Positions 35,956 to 45,206 of a stretch of DNA of 64,000 nt are shown piece after piece (positions within the stretch are counted from its first letter, which is position 1; the number at the start of each line of letters is the position of its first letter). A model generated the notes under the pieces. It did no database searches. It worked only from the letters and a program-made list of their open reading frames with translations, and had not been told where the DNA came from. This DNA is from CAYTBN01 sp964436045 (GTDB taxonomy: Bacteria; Myxococcota_A; UBA796; UBA9615; CAYRNR01), in the NCBI GenBank assembly GCA_964436045.1, contig CAYTBN010000023.1, forward strand, positions 32,983-96,982. Reading direction: 5' to 3'. The position numbers and the translations under genes were made by a program.

Positions 35956-37356
35956 TCACAGCCAACGCTCGACGAACCGGCCCAGCACGAGCAGCCGGCC
36001 GAAGAGGACTCCCAGGTTGTCGCGACCCCGGCGATGGCGCCGCCAGAGCCGGCTCAGGCCGTTGCCGTCGATGCCCGGAGGTGGCGTGGCACAGAGGTGG
36101 TGCATCGCCGCTCGCCAGGCGGGCCGGACACGCAGGGCGGTCTGGATGTCGAACTGGGCACTCCGGTCCGGGGTTCCGCGCAGCCATAGATTCCGGGCCA
36201 GGTGATCGGCCCGGCCCCACAGGTAGCGGGTGGCGCGCCAGATCGCCGGCCGTGACGAGCGGTCGGGGACCAGGGGTAGGACGGCCAGGTCCGGTGCGAC
36301 CCGTTCCAGGGCCGCCCGCTGGAGGGTGCGCCCGTCCCTCAGCGGGGGCGGCAGCGCCAGGGCCAGAGCCTGGAGTTCCGGATCCAGGAAGGGCGCGATC
36401 ACCGGGGTGTGGCGCTGGCGCAGCCGCAGGCCATCGGCGATCACCCGCGATTGACGCCAGCGGAGTTGCTGCGCCAGCCGCTGCCCATCGCCCGCCCCGG
36501 CGGCCAGCGGGATGGCCTGAGCCTCCGCCAGCCGTTCGTCGACGGAGGGCGCGTCGGGCAGCAGCAGGCGCCGTCGGTCGCCCCGGAGGGCCGGCAGCGC
36601 CGCGCGCAGTCCGCCGCCGTCGGCCCTGGCGGCTGGAGGAAGGGGGCCGAACAGGGCGTCTCCGGACGCACCGCTGACCAGCCTGTCGATGTGGCCCGCC
36701 GCGGTCCGGTGGGTCGAGGCCCCGCCGAGCAGGGCCAGATTGCCCGTGCCACCTGTGGCCCCAGCGATCTCGTCCAGGAGATCCAGCGGCCCATCGGCCG
36801 GCAGTTCGTGACACAGATGCCGGAAACCGGCCCTGGCCGCGACTTCGCCCGCGACCCGCCGGTCCGGGTGGTCCGGGCGGCCAAAGGTGACTGCGATCGG
36901 GCGGGCGTCCATCGAACGCAGCACAGCGAGCAGCGTCCGGGAGTCCAGCCCGCCGGACAGGGCGCAACCCAGTTCATCTCCGCCATCGACCGCTGGAGAG
37001 AGGACCTGGCGGAGGGCGTCCAGATACGCGTCGATCCACCCATCGAGGTCGTCCGCGGTGAGTGCGGGCGGCGAGGGGAGGGAGGCTGCGGGACGGATCG
37101 TCGCCCCGCGGCCACCGACGTCGAATCCCTCCCCCGGGTGGAGCCGCTGGACGTCGCGCACCAGCGTCCGCCTTCCCAGCGGAGTGCCGAAGGCCACCGC
37201 GTCACCCACGGCGATCTCGTCCAGCCGGGGTTTCTGGCCCGCCGCCGCCATCGCGGACAGGAGCGTCGTCAGTTCGGTGGTCGCTGTAGCCGTGTCGTCG
37301 ACGTGTCCGAGGAAGAGGGAGTCGATCCCCCGTGGATCGGCCGTGCCTCGGCTCAC
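35956..37356 (-). CDS. Asparagine-synthase-domain protein without glutaminase domain
   Basis: 466 residues from GTG, which overlaps the threonine aldolase stop as GTGA. The PP-loop motif SGGLDS is at 134-139 and GASGD in LVSGASGDALFG comes near 229, both as in the synthetase half of AsnB. The N-terminal 100 residues (SLFLGHV, GDAVAFGTPLGRRTL, RLHPGEGF) match only the linker end of the class II glutaminase domain: the catalytic N-terminal Cys and its surroundings are missing. It may use ammonia or belong to the AsnB-like enzymes of peptide or polysaccharide modification. The substrate is unknown. Confidence 0.8.
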   Translation of the reverse strand: MSRGTADPRGIDSLFLGHVDDTATATTELTTLLSAMAAAGQKPRLDEIAVGDAVAFGTPLGRRTLVRDVQRLHPGEGFDVGGRGATIRPAASLPSPPALTADDLDGWIDAYLDALRQVLSPAVDGGDELGCALSGGLDSRTLLAVLRSMDARPIAVTFGRPDHPDRRVAGEVAARAGFRHLCHELPADGPLDLLDEIAGATGGTGNLALLGGASTHRTAAGHIDRLVSGASGDALFGPLPPAARADGGGLRAALPALRGDRRRLLLPDAPSVDERLAEAQAIPLAAGAGDGQRLAQQLRWRQSRVIADGLRLRQRHTPVIAPFLDPELQALALALPPPLRDGRTLQRAALERVAPDLAVLPLVPDRSSRPAIWRATRYLWGRADHLARNLWLRGTPDRSAQFDIQTALRVRPAWRAAMHHLCATPPPGIDGNGLSRLWRRHRRGRDNLGVLFGRLLVLGRFVERWL

Positions 37357-38399
37357 GGTCGGTGGAGCGCCAGGTGTGCGGACAGCACCTCGCCCAGGGC
37401 CTCACAGGTCCGGGCGACGCCTGCGGGTGTGACGTCGAGGTGGGTGACCAGGCGGATGCGGGTCGCGTCCAGGTTCAGGCACAGCACGCCCCGGTCCGCC
37501 AGCGCCGCCACCACCGCGGCGGCGTCGGGAACCCGGAAGTAGACCATGTTGGTCTGCACGCTCGGCAGGTCGACCTCCACGCCCGCGGCGCGCACCGCTC
37601 CGGCGAGCAGACGGGCGTGGTGGTGGTCCTCGGCCAGCCGATCGATGTGGTGGCGCAACGCGTAGCGGCCTGCCGCCGCCAGGAAGCCGGTCTGTCGCAT
37701 GCCGCCGCCGAACATCTTGCGGAAGCGATGGGCGCGTTCGATGAAGGCCCCGCTGCCCAGCAGGAGCGACCCGACCGGGCAGCCCAGGGACTTGCTCAGG
37801 CAGATCGACACCGACGCGAACCCCCGCGCCAGCCGCGCCGCTGGCTGCCCCAGCGCCTCGGCCCCGTTGAAGAGTCGCGCTCCGTCCAGGTGAATCGGGA
37901 TACCCCTTCGCTCCGCCATCGACAGCAGCGCTTCGATCCGGCCCAGCGGATACACGACTCCGCCGGCCTCGTTGGCTGGATTCTCGACGCAGATCAACGT
38001 CGTGTAGGGGTGGTGGCCGCCCATCGGCGCGTCGCGGATCGCGCCCTCCACCTGGTCTGCCGCCAGCAGACCCTCGTCGCCGTCCAGCAAGCAGAGGGTG
38101 ACCCCGGCCAGGGCGGCCGGCGCGGCGCCCTCATGCTGATAGATGTGGGCTCCGCGCTCGACGATGATCTCGTCGCCGTGCTCGGTGTGGGCCCGGATCG
38201 CCACCTCGTTGGCCATGGTTCCCGAGGGCGTGAAGAGGGCCGCCTCGAAGCCGAGCAGATCGGCGGCCTCCGCCTGAAGGGCGTTGGTCTCCGGGTCGTC
38301 GCCGAACACGTCGTCGCCCACGTCGGCGGCCATGATCGCCGCCATCATTGGCGCCGTGGGACGGGTGACTGTGTCGCTGCGCAGGTCCACCGGCTCCAT
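37353..38399 (-). CDS. ltaE: Low-specificity L-threonine aldolase
   Basis: 348 residues; the start MEPVDLRSDTVTRP has GGGAGGG upstream and matches the family N-terminus. This PLP enzyme cleaves L-threonine or allo-threonine to glycine and acetaldehyde. Motifs: DLRSDTVT, GDDVFGDDPETNALQ, FTPSGTMANEVAI, IHLDGARLFN and the PLP lysine in ICLSKSLGCPVGS. The large antisense frame over the neighbouring gene is continuous with this one but is a shadow. It is first in an operon with the asparagine-synthase-like gene. Confidence 0.93.
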   Translation of the reverse strand: MEPVDLRSDTVTRPTAPMMAAIMAADVGDDVFGDDPETNALQAEAADLLGFEAALFTPSGTMANEVAIRAHTEHGDEIIVERGAHIYQHEGAAPAALAGVTLCLLDGDEGLLAADQVEGAIRDAPMGGHHPYTTLICVENPANEAGGVVYPLGRIEALLSMAERRGIPIHLDGARLFNGAEALGQPAARLARGFASVSICLSKSLGCPVGSLLLGSGAFIERAHRFRKMFGGGMRQTGFLAAAGRYALRHHIDRLAEDHHHARLLAGAVRAAGVEVDLPSVQTNMVYFRVPDAAAVVAALADRGVLCLNLDATRIRLVTHLDVTPAGVARTCEALGEVLSAHLALHRP

Positions 38400-38519
38400 G
38401 AGCCCTCCCGCTCGCGCGCTTGACAGTGTCCGATGCGGCCGTGATCCTGTCCCGACCCCAAGCCAATCAGGCAAGTGCGCGCTGACAAGGGTAGCGTGTA
38501 ACCGGGGTGCGAGGGAGTG

Positions 38520-40634
38520 ATGAGCGAGGGACGATTCAAGCTCGGCGCGCACCACTTCGCGCTGCTGGCGCTGGTGTTGGTAGTGGGGGTTCTCGGCGTT
38601 CAAATGCTGAGGCCGACCTCCAAGGGAGGGTGGGGCACCGGCCACAAGGTGCGGACATTCGGGCTGCTCACCGATGCCGAGGGCGTGCTGGCCAATCGCT
38701 CCGAGATGGAGGGCGCGCTGGAACTGGCGCGGGCCGTGCTCGTGGACCAGGACGTGGCCCCGGAGACCTACTCGGTGCTGACGGCGTTCGAGGGGCGCCG
38801 CGTCTGGCTGACGGTCTACGGCATCACCTTCCCGGCGCCGGTCTCGTCGGGCAAGGGTGACACCCTGTACGAGAGCATCGTCGCCGCCGCCGAGGAGATG
38901 CGGGACGAATCGAAGACGAAGTACGCCAAGCAGGACGCCAGCGCGTTCCGCGTGCGCCTGGACGTGACCACCGCCGTGCAGTCCAAGAAGCTCAAGGAGA
39001 AGGTCTACCTGCCCCCCCGCGAGTCGGTCGGGACCTGGGGCATGTTGATGGAGAACGAGGTCGGTGAGATCACCTATCTGACCGAGGGTGAGATCGTCGA
39101 ACAGAACCTCTACCACGCCAAGAAGCGGGGCCTGCCCACCGACAAGGTCACCGAGCGGCTCGAGGCCCGGGCGGGGCTGGGCACGCTGATCCAGCCGACG
39201 ACGCCGTTCTCGCGGTACTACACCCAGAGCTACATCGAGGGTCCCGGCGGCGAGGGGATCGCCGAGCTGTTCCGCGACCACGTGGTCCCCAACGACGAGG
39301 CGACCCTCGAGACGCTGGCGCCCTCGGCCCGTGCCGCCGCTGACTACATCGCCCGCATCATCGGCGCCCGCGGCAAGCACAACTACCTGTACATGCCGGT
39401 CCAGGACCGGGACGCCAGTTCGTACAACATGCTGCGTCACGGGGGCACGACCTACGCCCTGATGCAGGCATACGACCGCTTCCGCGATCCGGCCTACAAG
39501 GAGGCCGCGGAGCGGAGCTTCGAGTACCTGCTCGGGCGGACGGAGCTGCGGGAGGATCCGGGTCCCTGGGGTCCCAACTACCGCTTCATCATCGAGGACC
39601 GCAAGGCCAAGCTCGGCGGCTCCGGGCTCGCGCTGGTGGCCATGAGCCAGTACACCGAGGCCACGGGCGACATGCGGTACCTGGACGAGATGAAGGAGTT
39701 CGCTCGCTTCATCGTGAAGATGCAGGATCCCGAGAGCGGCAAGCTGATCAGCTACTTCGACTACGGCCCCACCGCCGAGGTGCCGGACGAGGACAGCATC
39801 TACTACCCCGGCGAGGCGCTCTACGGGCTGGGCAAGTTCTACTACATCGACAAGAACCCCCTGTGGCTGGACACTGCCAACAAGGGCGCCTACTGGCTGA
39901 TCTTCGATCGTGACAAGGACAAGGAGCCCATCCGGCTGCCCCACGATCACTGGCTGATGATGGCGCTGAGCTACCTGTACGCCCACACCGGTGACGAGGC
40001 CTACCAGACCCATTGCATGAACATCGCGTCGGCCATCGACCACAAGTTCCGCGGCCGCGACAATGACCTGGTCGAGGACTACCCCGACTACCTGGGTACC
40101 TACTACAAGGTGGCGCGGGTGACGCCGGTGGGGTGCCGCGTCGAGGGCCTGGTGGGCTCCATCGATCTGGCCAAGCTCGCGGGCGCCGAGTACCGCTCGT
40201 TGATGCACATGGCGGTCACCTCCGCCGGGTTCTCGATGACCCTGCAGTGGGATCCGGTGAACTCCTTCTACCTGCCCAACCCGCGCAAGGCGCTGGGGGG
40301 CCTCAAGGAGGGGATCTTCGAGAACGCCATCCGCAACGACTACGTGCAGCACAACCTGTCGGCGTTGATCGGGGTCGAACGGCACCTGGCGGAAGACCAG
40401 GGAATCCGGCTGCCCGGCGGGCCAATCTGGGGCCGCGACAAGGTGGCCAAGGGCATCGTGTTCGCCGGCCGGGAGGACGACCAACCCCAGCCCGGCGAGC
40501 CGCTCTACCACATCCCCTACGCGGGTTCGGACGACGTGCCCGTGCAGCTGCCCGCCGCGCCCGTCGAAGAGCCCCCGGCCCCCGCGGAGCCCGTCGTCGA
40601 CGCCGCCGAAGCCGTCACCCCCGACTCCGACTGA
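38520..40634 (+). CDS. Membrane-anchored protein with toroid-like catalytic domain
   Basis: 704 residues. The ATG at 38520 follows GAGGGAG; a GTG three bases earlier is also possible. An N-terminal anchor helix (about 12-30) precedes an alpha/beta domain (about 45-230; GRRVWLTVYGITFP, KGDTLYESIVAAAEEM). A domain of about 330 residues (270-600) follows, with alpha-hairpin features of (alpha/alpha) toroid enzymes: NMLRHGGTTYALMQAYDRFRDPAYKEAAERSFEYLL, GGSGLALVAMSQYTEATGD, YYPGEALYGLGKFYYI, DHWLMMALSYLYAHTGD. The end is a Pro/Ala-rich tail. Glycan-acting enzyme (epimerase or glycosidase clan) is likely but not proven. Confidence 0.7.
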   Translation: MSEGRFKLGAHHFALLALVLVVGVLGVQMLRPTSKGGWGTGHKVRTFGLLTDAEGVLANRSEMEGALELARAVLVDQDVAPETYSVLTAFEGRRVWLTVYGITFPAPVSSGKGDTLYESIVAAAEEMRDESKTKYAKQDASAFRVRLDVTTAVQSKKLKEKVYLPPRESVGTWGMLMENEVGEITYLTEGEIVEQNLYHAKKRGLPTDKVTERLEARAGLGTLIQPTTPFSRYYTQSYIEGPGGEGIAELFRDHVVPNDEATLETLAPSARAAADYIARIIGARGKHNYLYMPVQDRDASSYNMLRHGGTTYALMQAYDRFRDPAYKEAAERSFEYLLGRTELREDPGPWGPNYRFIIEDRKAKLGGSGLALVAMSQYTEATGDMRYLDEMKEFARFIVKMQDPESGKLISYFDYGPTAEVPDEDSIYYPGEALYGLGKFYYIDKNPLWLDTANKGAYWLIFDRDKDKEPIRLPHDHWLMMALSYLYAHTGDEAYQTHCMNIASAIDHKFRGRDNDLVEDYPDYLGTYYKVARVTPVGCRVEGLVGSIDLAKLAGAEYRSLMHMAVTSAGFSMTLQWDPVNSFYLPNPRKALGGLKEGIFENAIRNDYVQHNLSALIGVERHLAEDQGIRLPGGPIWGRDKVAKGIVFAGREDDQPQPGEPLYHIPYAGSDDVPVQLPAAPVEEPPAPAEPVVDAAEAVTPDSD

Positions 40635-40735
40635 AGCATCTCCGACAGACGCGGACTCCCCGCCGCTGATATTTTCTTTTCCGTTCCCCGCCCCCCGTGT
40701 GTCCATACAGGATGGAGGGAGCCGGCAAGGCGAGC

Positions 40736-41284
40736 ATGGCCGAGAGCGCGACCCATACCCAGATCGAGATCCTCTACAAGAGCTATGGCGCGATGGTGCA
40801 CCGTCGCTGCCTGCGGATCCTGGGCAACGAGCAGGACGCGATGGACGCGACCCAGGAGGTCTTCGCCCGGGTCACCCGTCACTACGGCAGCTTCCGCGCC
40901 GAGGCCGCTCCCTCCACGTGGCTGATGCGCATCAGCACCAACCACTGCCTCAACGTCATCCGTGATAGCGCCAGCCGCCGGGGCAAGCTGTCGGCGCAGC
41001 GCCACGAGCTGCAGCCGGCGGACTCCGGCACGCGGGCCTTCGACGGGATCGAACGCGCGGAGCTGATCCGCGCGTTGCTGATTCGCTTCGATCCCGAGAT
41101 CCAGCGGCTGGTGATCCACCACTACCTGGACGGGATGACCAAGATCGAGGTGGCGGACCTGTGCGGGCTCTCTGTGCCCACGGTGCGCAAGCGGCTGAAC
41201 CTGTTCGTCCGGCGCAGCCGGCGCTACCTGCAGCGAGAGTTGTTGGCGTCGCTACCCCGGAGCGGGAAGGAGGTCCGACCGTGA
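40736..41284 (+). CDS. ECF-type RNA polymerase sigma factor
   Basis: 182 residues from ATG 40736; ATG 40712 or GTG 40697 would add a few residues. Region 2 shows YGAMVHRRCLRILGNEQDAMDATQEVFARVTRHYGSFR with the core-binding DATQEVF motif, followed by STWLMRISTNHCLNVIRD. Region 4 has the helix-turn-helix DGMTKIEVADLCGLSVPTVRKRLNLF. It is the first gene of a four-gene operon, and its stop overlaps the anti-sigma start as GTGA. Confidence 0.9.
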   Translation: MAESATHTQIEILYKSYGAMVHRRCLRILGNEQDAMDATQEVFARVTRHYGSFRAEAAPSTWLMRISTNHCLNVIRDSASRRGKLSAQRHELQPADSGTRAFDGIERAELIRALLIRFDPEIQRLVIHHYLDGMTKIEVADLCGLSVPTVRKRLNLFVRRSRRYLQRELLASLPRSGKEVRP

Positions 41285-42150
41285 CCGGCGAGGAACAAGA
41301 ACTGGCGCGGCTACTGGAGGCTCCCGAGGCCCCGCAGGGATGCCCGTCCGAGTGGACGCTGCAGCGCCTGGTGGCCGAGGAACTCAAGGGCGAAAACCGG
41401 GACAGTGTGGCCGCCCACACCGTGTCCTGCACACATTGCCGCACCCGGGTGACCGCCCTGGACCGCGAGCGGGAAGCGTTCCTCAGTGCCCATCCCTTCG
41501 ACGAGGTCGAGGCGGAGATCGCCGAGCGGGCGCTGTTCGTACCCGACGATCCGGAGATCCGGGTGGGGACCCGCTGGTGGGAGCGCTGGCGGACGCCGCT
41601 GCTGGCCCTGGCCGGCGGTGGAATGGCAGCGATGGTGGTGGCGATGATCGCGCTGCCCGGCGGCGAGGGGCAGCTGGATCCGTCCGCCGCGATCGGCAAC
41701 AGCCTGAAGGGGATCACCGATCTGAACGCCGCCCTGCACCGGGACGGCCGCGTCACCGAGGTCACCGACGTGACGCGGGTGCGCGCGGGAGACGAGCTCC
41801 AGTTTGCCGTGGACACAGGCACCTACGACCACCTGGTGCTGGTGGGTGTGGACGGAACCGGCGCGATCACCGTCTATCTGCCCGCCGACGGGGGCGCGAG
41901 CCTTCCGGTGGTGCCCGGAGCCGGCCGCTTGCTCGACCGGGGTTTCCGCCTGGACGACGCGCCGGGCCCCGAGGTCTTTGTCGCCTTCCTGACCGACGAG
42001 CCCATCGACGCCCGGGACGCGGCCAGTCAGGTCCGGCGCTGGACGGACGCCGCCGGGGCAGCCGGCGTGCCCGACCTGGCCCCCGATCACGCGCTCGGCG
42101 GGGCGGTCGAGGTGATGGCCCTCGACAAGGAGGAGGCCCACGAGCGGTGA
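41281..42150 (+). CDS. Zinc-finger anti-sigma factor with periplasmic sensor domain
   Basis: 289 residues from GTG. The cytoplasmic part has the anti-sigma zinc motif H46-x3-C50-x2-C53 (AAHTVSCTHC). One transmembrane helix lies at about 104-126. The periplasmic domain (VRAGDELQFAVDTGTYDHLVLVGVDGTGAITVYLP and onward) resembles DUF4384-type beta domains often found with caspase-like proteins. It is coupled to the sigma gene in front and the caspase gene behind, both by GTGA. It should hold the ECF sigma at the membrane until a periplasmic signal arrives. Confidence 0.85.
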   Translation: MTGEEQELARLLEAPEAPQGCPSEWTLQRLVAEELKGENRDSVAAHTVSCTHCRTRVTALDREREAFLSAHPFDEVEAEIAERALFVPDDPEIRVGTRWWERWRTPLLALAGGGMAAMVVAMIALPGGEGQLDPSAAIGNSLKGITDLNAALHRDGRVTEVTDVTRVRAGDELQFAVDTGTYDHLVLVGVDGTGAITVYLPADGGASLPVVPGAGRLLDRGFRLDDAPGPEVFVAFLTDEPIDARDAASQVRRWTDAAGAAGVPDLAPDHALGGAVEVMALDKEEAHER

Positions 42151-43739
42151 GAGCAGGCTTCCCGGCGGCCGGCCTGTGCATGGCGGCCCTGGCTTTCGCG
42201 CTGGTCGGGCCCACGCCCACGGCCTGGGGGGCGACCCATCGGTTAGCCGTGGTCGCCAGCCAGAATCTGGGTGGGCCGGGCACGGTGCCGCTGCGCTACG
42301 CCGACGCTGACGCCCACAAGGTCCGCGACGTGCTGGTGGAGTTGTGCGGCTTTTCCCGGGAGTCGATCCGGTTCCTGCCCGACGCGGGGCGGTCGGAGAT
42401 GATCCGGGCATTGGCGGAGATGGCGCGGCGGGCCGCGATCCTCGAGGCGGCCTCCGGCGAGCAGGTCCTGCTGGTGGTGTACTACTCGGGACACGCGGAC
42501 CGCGACGGGCTGATGCTCGGCCGATCGCGGGTGGGCTTCGAAGAGCTGGATCGGCTGGTCGAGGGCTCGGGTGCCACCGTCCGGCTGCAGCTGATCGACG
42601 CCTGCCATGCGGGTGCGCTGACGCGGATCAAGGGCGCGACCCCGGTGCCCTCGTTCCTGGTGGAGATGGACGGTACCCTCGCCAGCGAGGGGCGGGTGGT
42701 GATCACCAGCTCGGCCGTGGACGAGTACAGTCAGGAGTCGGACGCCCTGGCCGGTTCGTTCTTCACCCACTTCCTGGTCAGCGGATTACGGGGAGCCGCC
42801 GACGCGGACGCGGATCGGCGGGTGACCCTGGACGAGCTGTATCGCCATCTCTACGACGAGACGCTCTTCCACACCTCGGGCACCCGGGCCGGGCCCCAGC
42901 ATCCCGAGTACGCCTACGAACTGAGCGGCCAAGGCGCGATCCCGTTGGCAGACCTGGCCGGCGCCTCGGCGGCGTTACTTTTTCCGCCGGACGAGGGCGG
43001 CCGCTACGTGATCTTCGGCCGCCGTAGCCGGTCGCTGGTCGGCCAGATCACCGAGCCCAGCGAAGCGCTGCGGGTGGCCATCGCGCCCGGCACCTACATC
43101 GTCCAGCGACGGGACGCGGAGCGGCTCAAGTCCGCCGAGGTCACCGTGGCCGCCGGCGAGGAGATCGACGTCCAGCAGCTGGCGATGGAGGAGCGGGAGT
43201 ACGACGATGAGGTGGTCAAGGGGCTGACCCTGCGCTGGAGGCGTCGCACGCGGGTGTTGATCCGCGCGGGAGGCGGCCTGCACGTGGTGCCCGGGCCGGC
43301 CCTGCGCGAGGCCTACTTCCCGACCATGCCGCTGGCGAGTGTGGGCGCTGGCATCGAGTGGCGCGGTCACCCGCGCACCGAACTCGTGCTGGACGCCTCG
43401 TTCGGGATGGCACGGATGACCCTGCCGGGCTTCTACGCCGAGGAGGCCACCGAGTTCCACGTGGACGCGGGCGTGTCCTACCGCTTGGTCCGGGATTGGT
43501 CCGGCTTCCGCCTGTCCATCGGCCCCCGCTTCGCCATGCTCAGCTACCACCGCCTCCCGATCGACGACGAGGTGGCCGGCTTCTCCGCCGGCCTCGATAC
43601 GGGCGTGGGGCTGCGGATCCGCGATCGCGCGGGCGTGTCCCTCGACACCCGCGTGGGTTATTTGCTCAACGACACCGCCGTGGAGGACCAGAGCCATGTC
43701 CACATCCAGACGTTGCTCCGGCTCGATCTGGCGCTCTGA
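42147..43739 (+). CDS. Exported caspase-family peptidase with C-terminal beta-barrel
   Basis: 530 residues from GTG (GTGA overlap; AAGGAGGAGG upstream). A signal peptide (about 1-29, TAWGATHRLA) exports it. The caspase-like C14 core has LRYADADAHKVRDVL, the catalytic His116 in YYSGHAD and Cys153 in LIDACHAG, then VITSSAVDEYSQES and FFTHFLVSGLRG. A PEGA-like beta segment (about 285-345) precedes a C-terminal region (about 365-530) of alternating hydrophobic/aromatic strands ending in LLRLDLAL, typical of a small outer-membrane barrel. This places the peptidase in the periplasm, tied to the outer membrane. The catalytic residues are intact. Confidence 0.85.
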   Translation: MRAGFPAAGLCMAALAFALVGPTPTAWGATHRLAVVASQNLGGPGTVPLRYADADAHKVRDVLVELCGFSRESIRFLPDAGRSEMIRALAEMARRAAILEAASGEQVLLVVYYSGHADRDGLMLGRSRVGFEELDRLVEGSGATVRLQLIDACHAGALTRIKGATPVPSFLVEMDGTLASEGRVVITSSAVDEYSQESDALAGSFFTHFLVSGLRGAADADADRRVTLDELYRHLYDETLFHTSGTRAGPQHPEYAYELSGQGAIPLADLAGASAALLFPPDEGGRYVIFGRRSRSLVGQITEPSEALRVAIAPGTYIVQRRDAERLKSAEVTVAAGEEIDVQQLAMEEREYDDEVVKGLTLRWRRRTRVLIRAGGGLHVVPGPALREAYFPTMPLASVGAGIEWRGHPRTELVLDASFGMARMTLPGFYAEEATEFHVDAGVSYRLVRDWSGFRLSIGPRFAMLSYHRLPIDDEVAGFSAGLDTGVGLRIRDRAGVSLDTRVGYLLNDTAVEDQSHVHIQTLLRLDLAL

Positions 43740-44724
43740 GCGCCGCGTCGCCCTGATCCTCGCCCTTGCCAGTGCCCTGGCCGGGATCGGCTGTGGCCTG
43801 ACGCCTGCCGAGTGGCTCGAGCGCGACGCCTATTTCATCGAGGCGGTGCCCGACAGCCGACGCACCCGGATCGACGTGACGCCGCGGTCCGTCGGCGGCG
43901 GAGAGCCTGCGGTGACCCTGGCGGTGATGGAGCCGCTGTCCGAGGAGCTCAACGGCCTGACCCTGTCGGTGCTGCGGGTGGCCGAGTTCATCACCGCCGA
44001 GCCGCCGAGCGACCGGGGCGAGGGGCACCGGTTGTGGGGCCCGGACTACAGCCCGCTGTACGACGTGAGCTACGAGCTGTACGTGGAGGAGGTCGAGACC
44101 TCGCGCTTCGAGTACGAGCTGGCGGTGGCCGCGGGGGTGGATTCCGAGCTGGACCAGGTGTTGCTCGACGGTGAGTACGCGGGTGCGGCCCTCGGCGATG
44201 GCAGCGGCCGTTTTACGCTGGATCTGGACGCGGCCGGCGATATTCTGCCGGGCGTGTTCGCCCCGCCCCGCCACGGGGGGGTGGTGAGCGTGGCGCATCG
44301 GATCGCGCCGGGCGAGCTGGAGGTCGGTATCGACCTGGCCGCCACCGACGTGGACGACTCGGCGGGGGCTCCGCTGCAGATCGCCGGCCAGTACGCATTC
44401 GTCGAGGACCCGGCGGGCGGCCAGCTGTGCTTCGACGCGGCCATGGATGTATTCGGGGGTTCCGGGGTGGAGGAACTGTTCGTGGTCGCCCGCTGGCAGG
44501 CGGACGGCGCGGGCCGGGCCGACGGCAGCCTGGGCGGCGGCGAGGTGGGCCCCGAGGTCCAGTTCGTCGAGTGCTGGAACGGCGACGGGATCCGGGTCTA
44601 CTGGTACGACAGCGGCGGTCAGGTGGAGGGGACGCCCGCCGACTGCGTCATCGACGACAACGGATCGCCCGACCTGGAGCTGTTGCCGTCCGGCTGCGAC
44701 GCCCTGTTCCCGCCCACCCCTTGA
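43696..44724 (+). CDS. Lipoprotein, last gene of the sigma/caspase operon
   Basis: 342 residues; starts inside the end of the caspase gene (44-base overlap). The signal is preceded by a basic stretch and ends in AGIGC. The mature part is a beta-rich acidic protein (VSYELYVEEVETSRFEYELAVAAGVD, GSGRFTLDLDAAGDI, VGPEVQFVECWNGDGIRVYWYD) with scattered cysteines at the end. It may be a substrate or partner of the caspase-barrel protein; that is inference from the overlap only. Confidence 0.7.
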   Translation: MSTSRRCSGSIWRSERRVALILALASALAGIGCGLTPAEWLERDAYFIEAVPDSRRTRIDVTPRSVGGGEPAVTLAVMEPLSEELNGLTLSVLRVAEFITAEPPSDRGEGHRLWGPDYSPLYDVSYELYVEEVETSRFEYELAVAAGVDSELDQVLLDGEYAGAALGDGSGRFTLDLDAAGDILPGVFAPPRHGGVVSVAHRIAPGELEVGIDLAATDVDDSAGAPLQIAGQYAFVEDPAGGQLCFDAAMDVFGGSGVEELFVVARWQADGAGRADGSLGGGEVGPEVQFVECWNGDGIRVYWYDSGGQVEGTPADCVIDDNGSPDLELLPSGCDALFPPTP

Positions 44725-44786
44725 CGCTGGCCGACCTCGGGCCCATGTGGTAGGAAGCCCCGCGCCCCTGGTGGCTGGAGGTCGAC

Positions 44787-45206
44787 ATGTTCCGCGTGAC
44801 CCAGGATGGCTGGATCTCATCGTCCCACCAGTTGCGACTGGACGATGGCTTGTTGGAGCCCCTGCACGGCCACAACTGGCGGATCCAGGTGGCCATCGAG
44901 GCCGACGAACTGGACGAACGGGGCCTGGTGATCGATCTGGAGCGGCTGGCCGCGATCCTGACCGATGTCCTCGACGGCCTGGATCACGTGCACCTCAACG
45001 ACCTGCCCGTCTTTCGAAAGCGACCCGTGTCCGCCGAGAACGTCGCGCGCCACATCGCCGATACCATCGCCGCGATCGTCGACGACGGCCGTCGTCGTCT
45101 GGCCGAGGTCCGCGTCTGGATGACCGAGGAACAATCGGCCTCCTATGCGCGACAGGCTAGTACTCCAGCCGGAACCCGAACCACGGGCGGATCGGTAGGT
45201 GGGTGA
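44787..45206 (+). CDS. 6-pyruvoyl-tetrahydropterin synthase family protein, Cys-less
   Basis: 139 residues; ATG preceded by GGAGGTCGAC. The zinc-binding histidines are H14 (SSHQL) and H27, H29 (HGHNW). HLNDLPVF, PVSAENVARHIA and an acidic residue in VRVWMTEE fit the family. The catalytic Cys of CxxxHGH is absent: the sequence is LEPLHGHN, with Glu at 24. Known PTPS-III members use Glu near this position and can replace FolB in folate synthesis, so QueD activity is doubtful. About 15 residues past the normal end overlap the TonB receptor gene antisense. Confidence 0.85.
   Translation: MFRVTQDGWISSSHQLRLDDGLLEPLHGHNWRIQVAIEADELDERGLVIDLERLAAILTDVLDGLDHVHLNDLPVFRKRPVSAENVARHIADTIAAIVDDGRRRLAEVRVWMTEEQSASYARQASTPAGTRTTGGSVGG

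Noticed and set aside
38400..40706. Upstream extension of the ltaE frame over the toroid-protein gene
   Set aside because: Only the last 348 codons match threonine aldolase; the rest is antisense shadow of a gene with good codon use.
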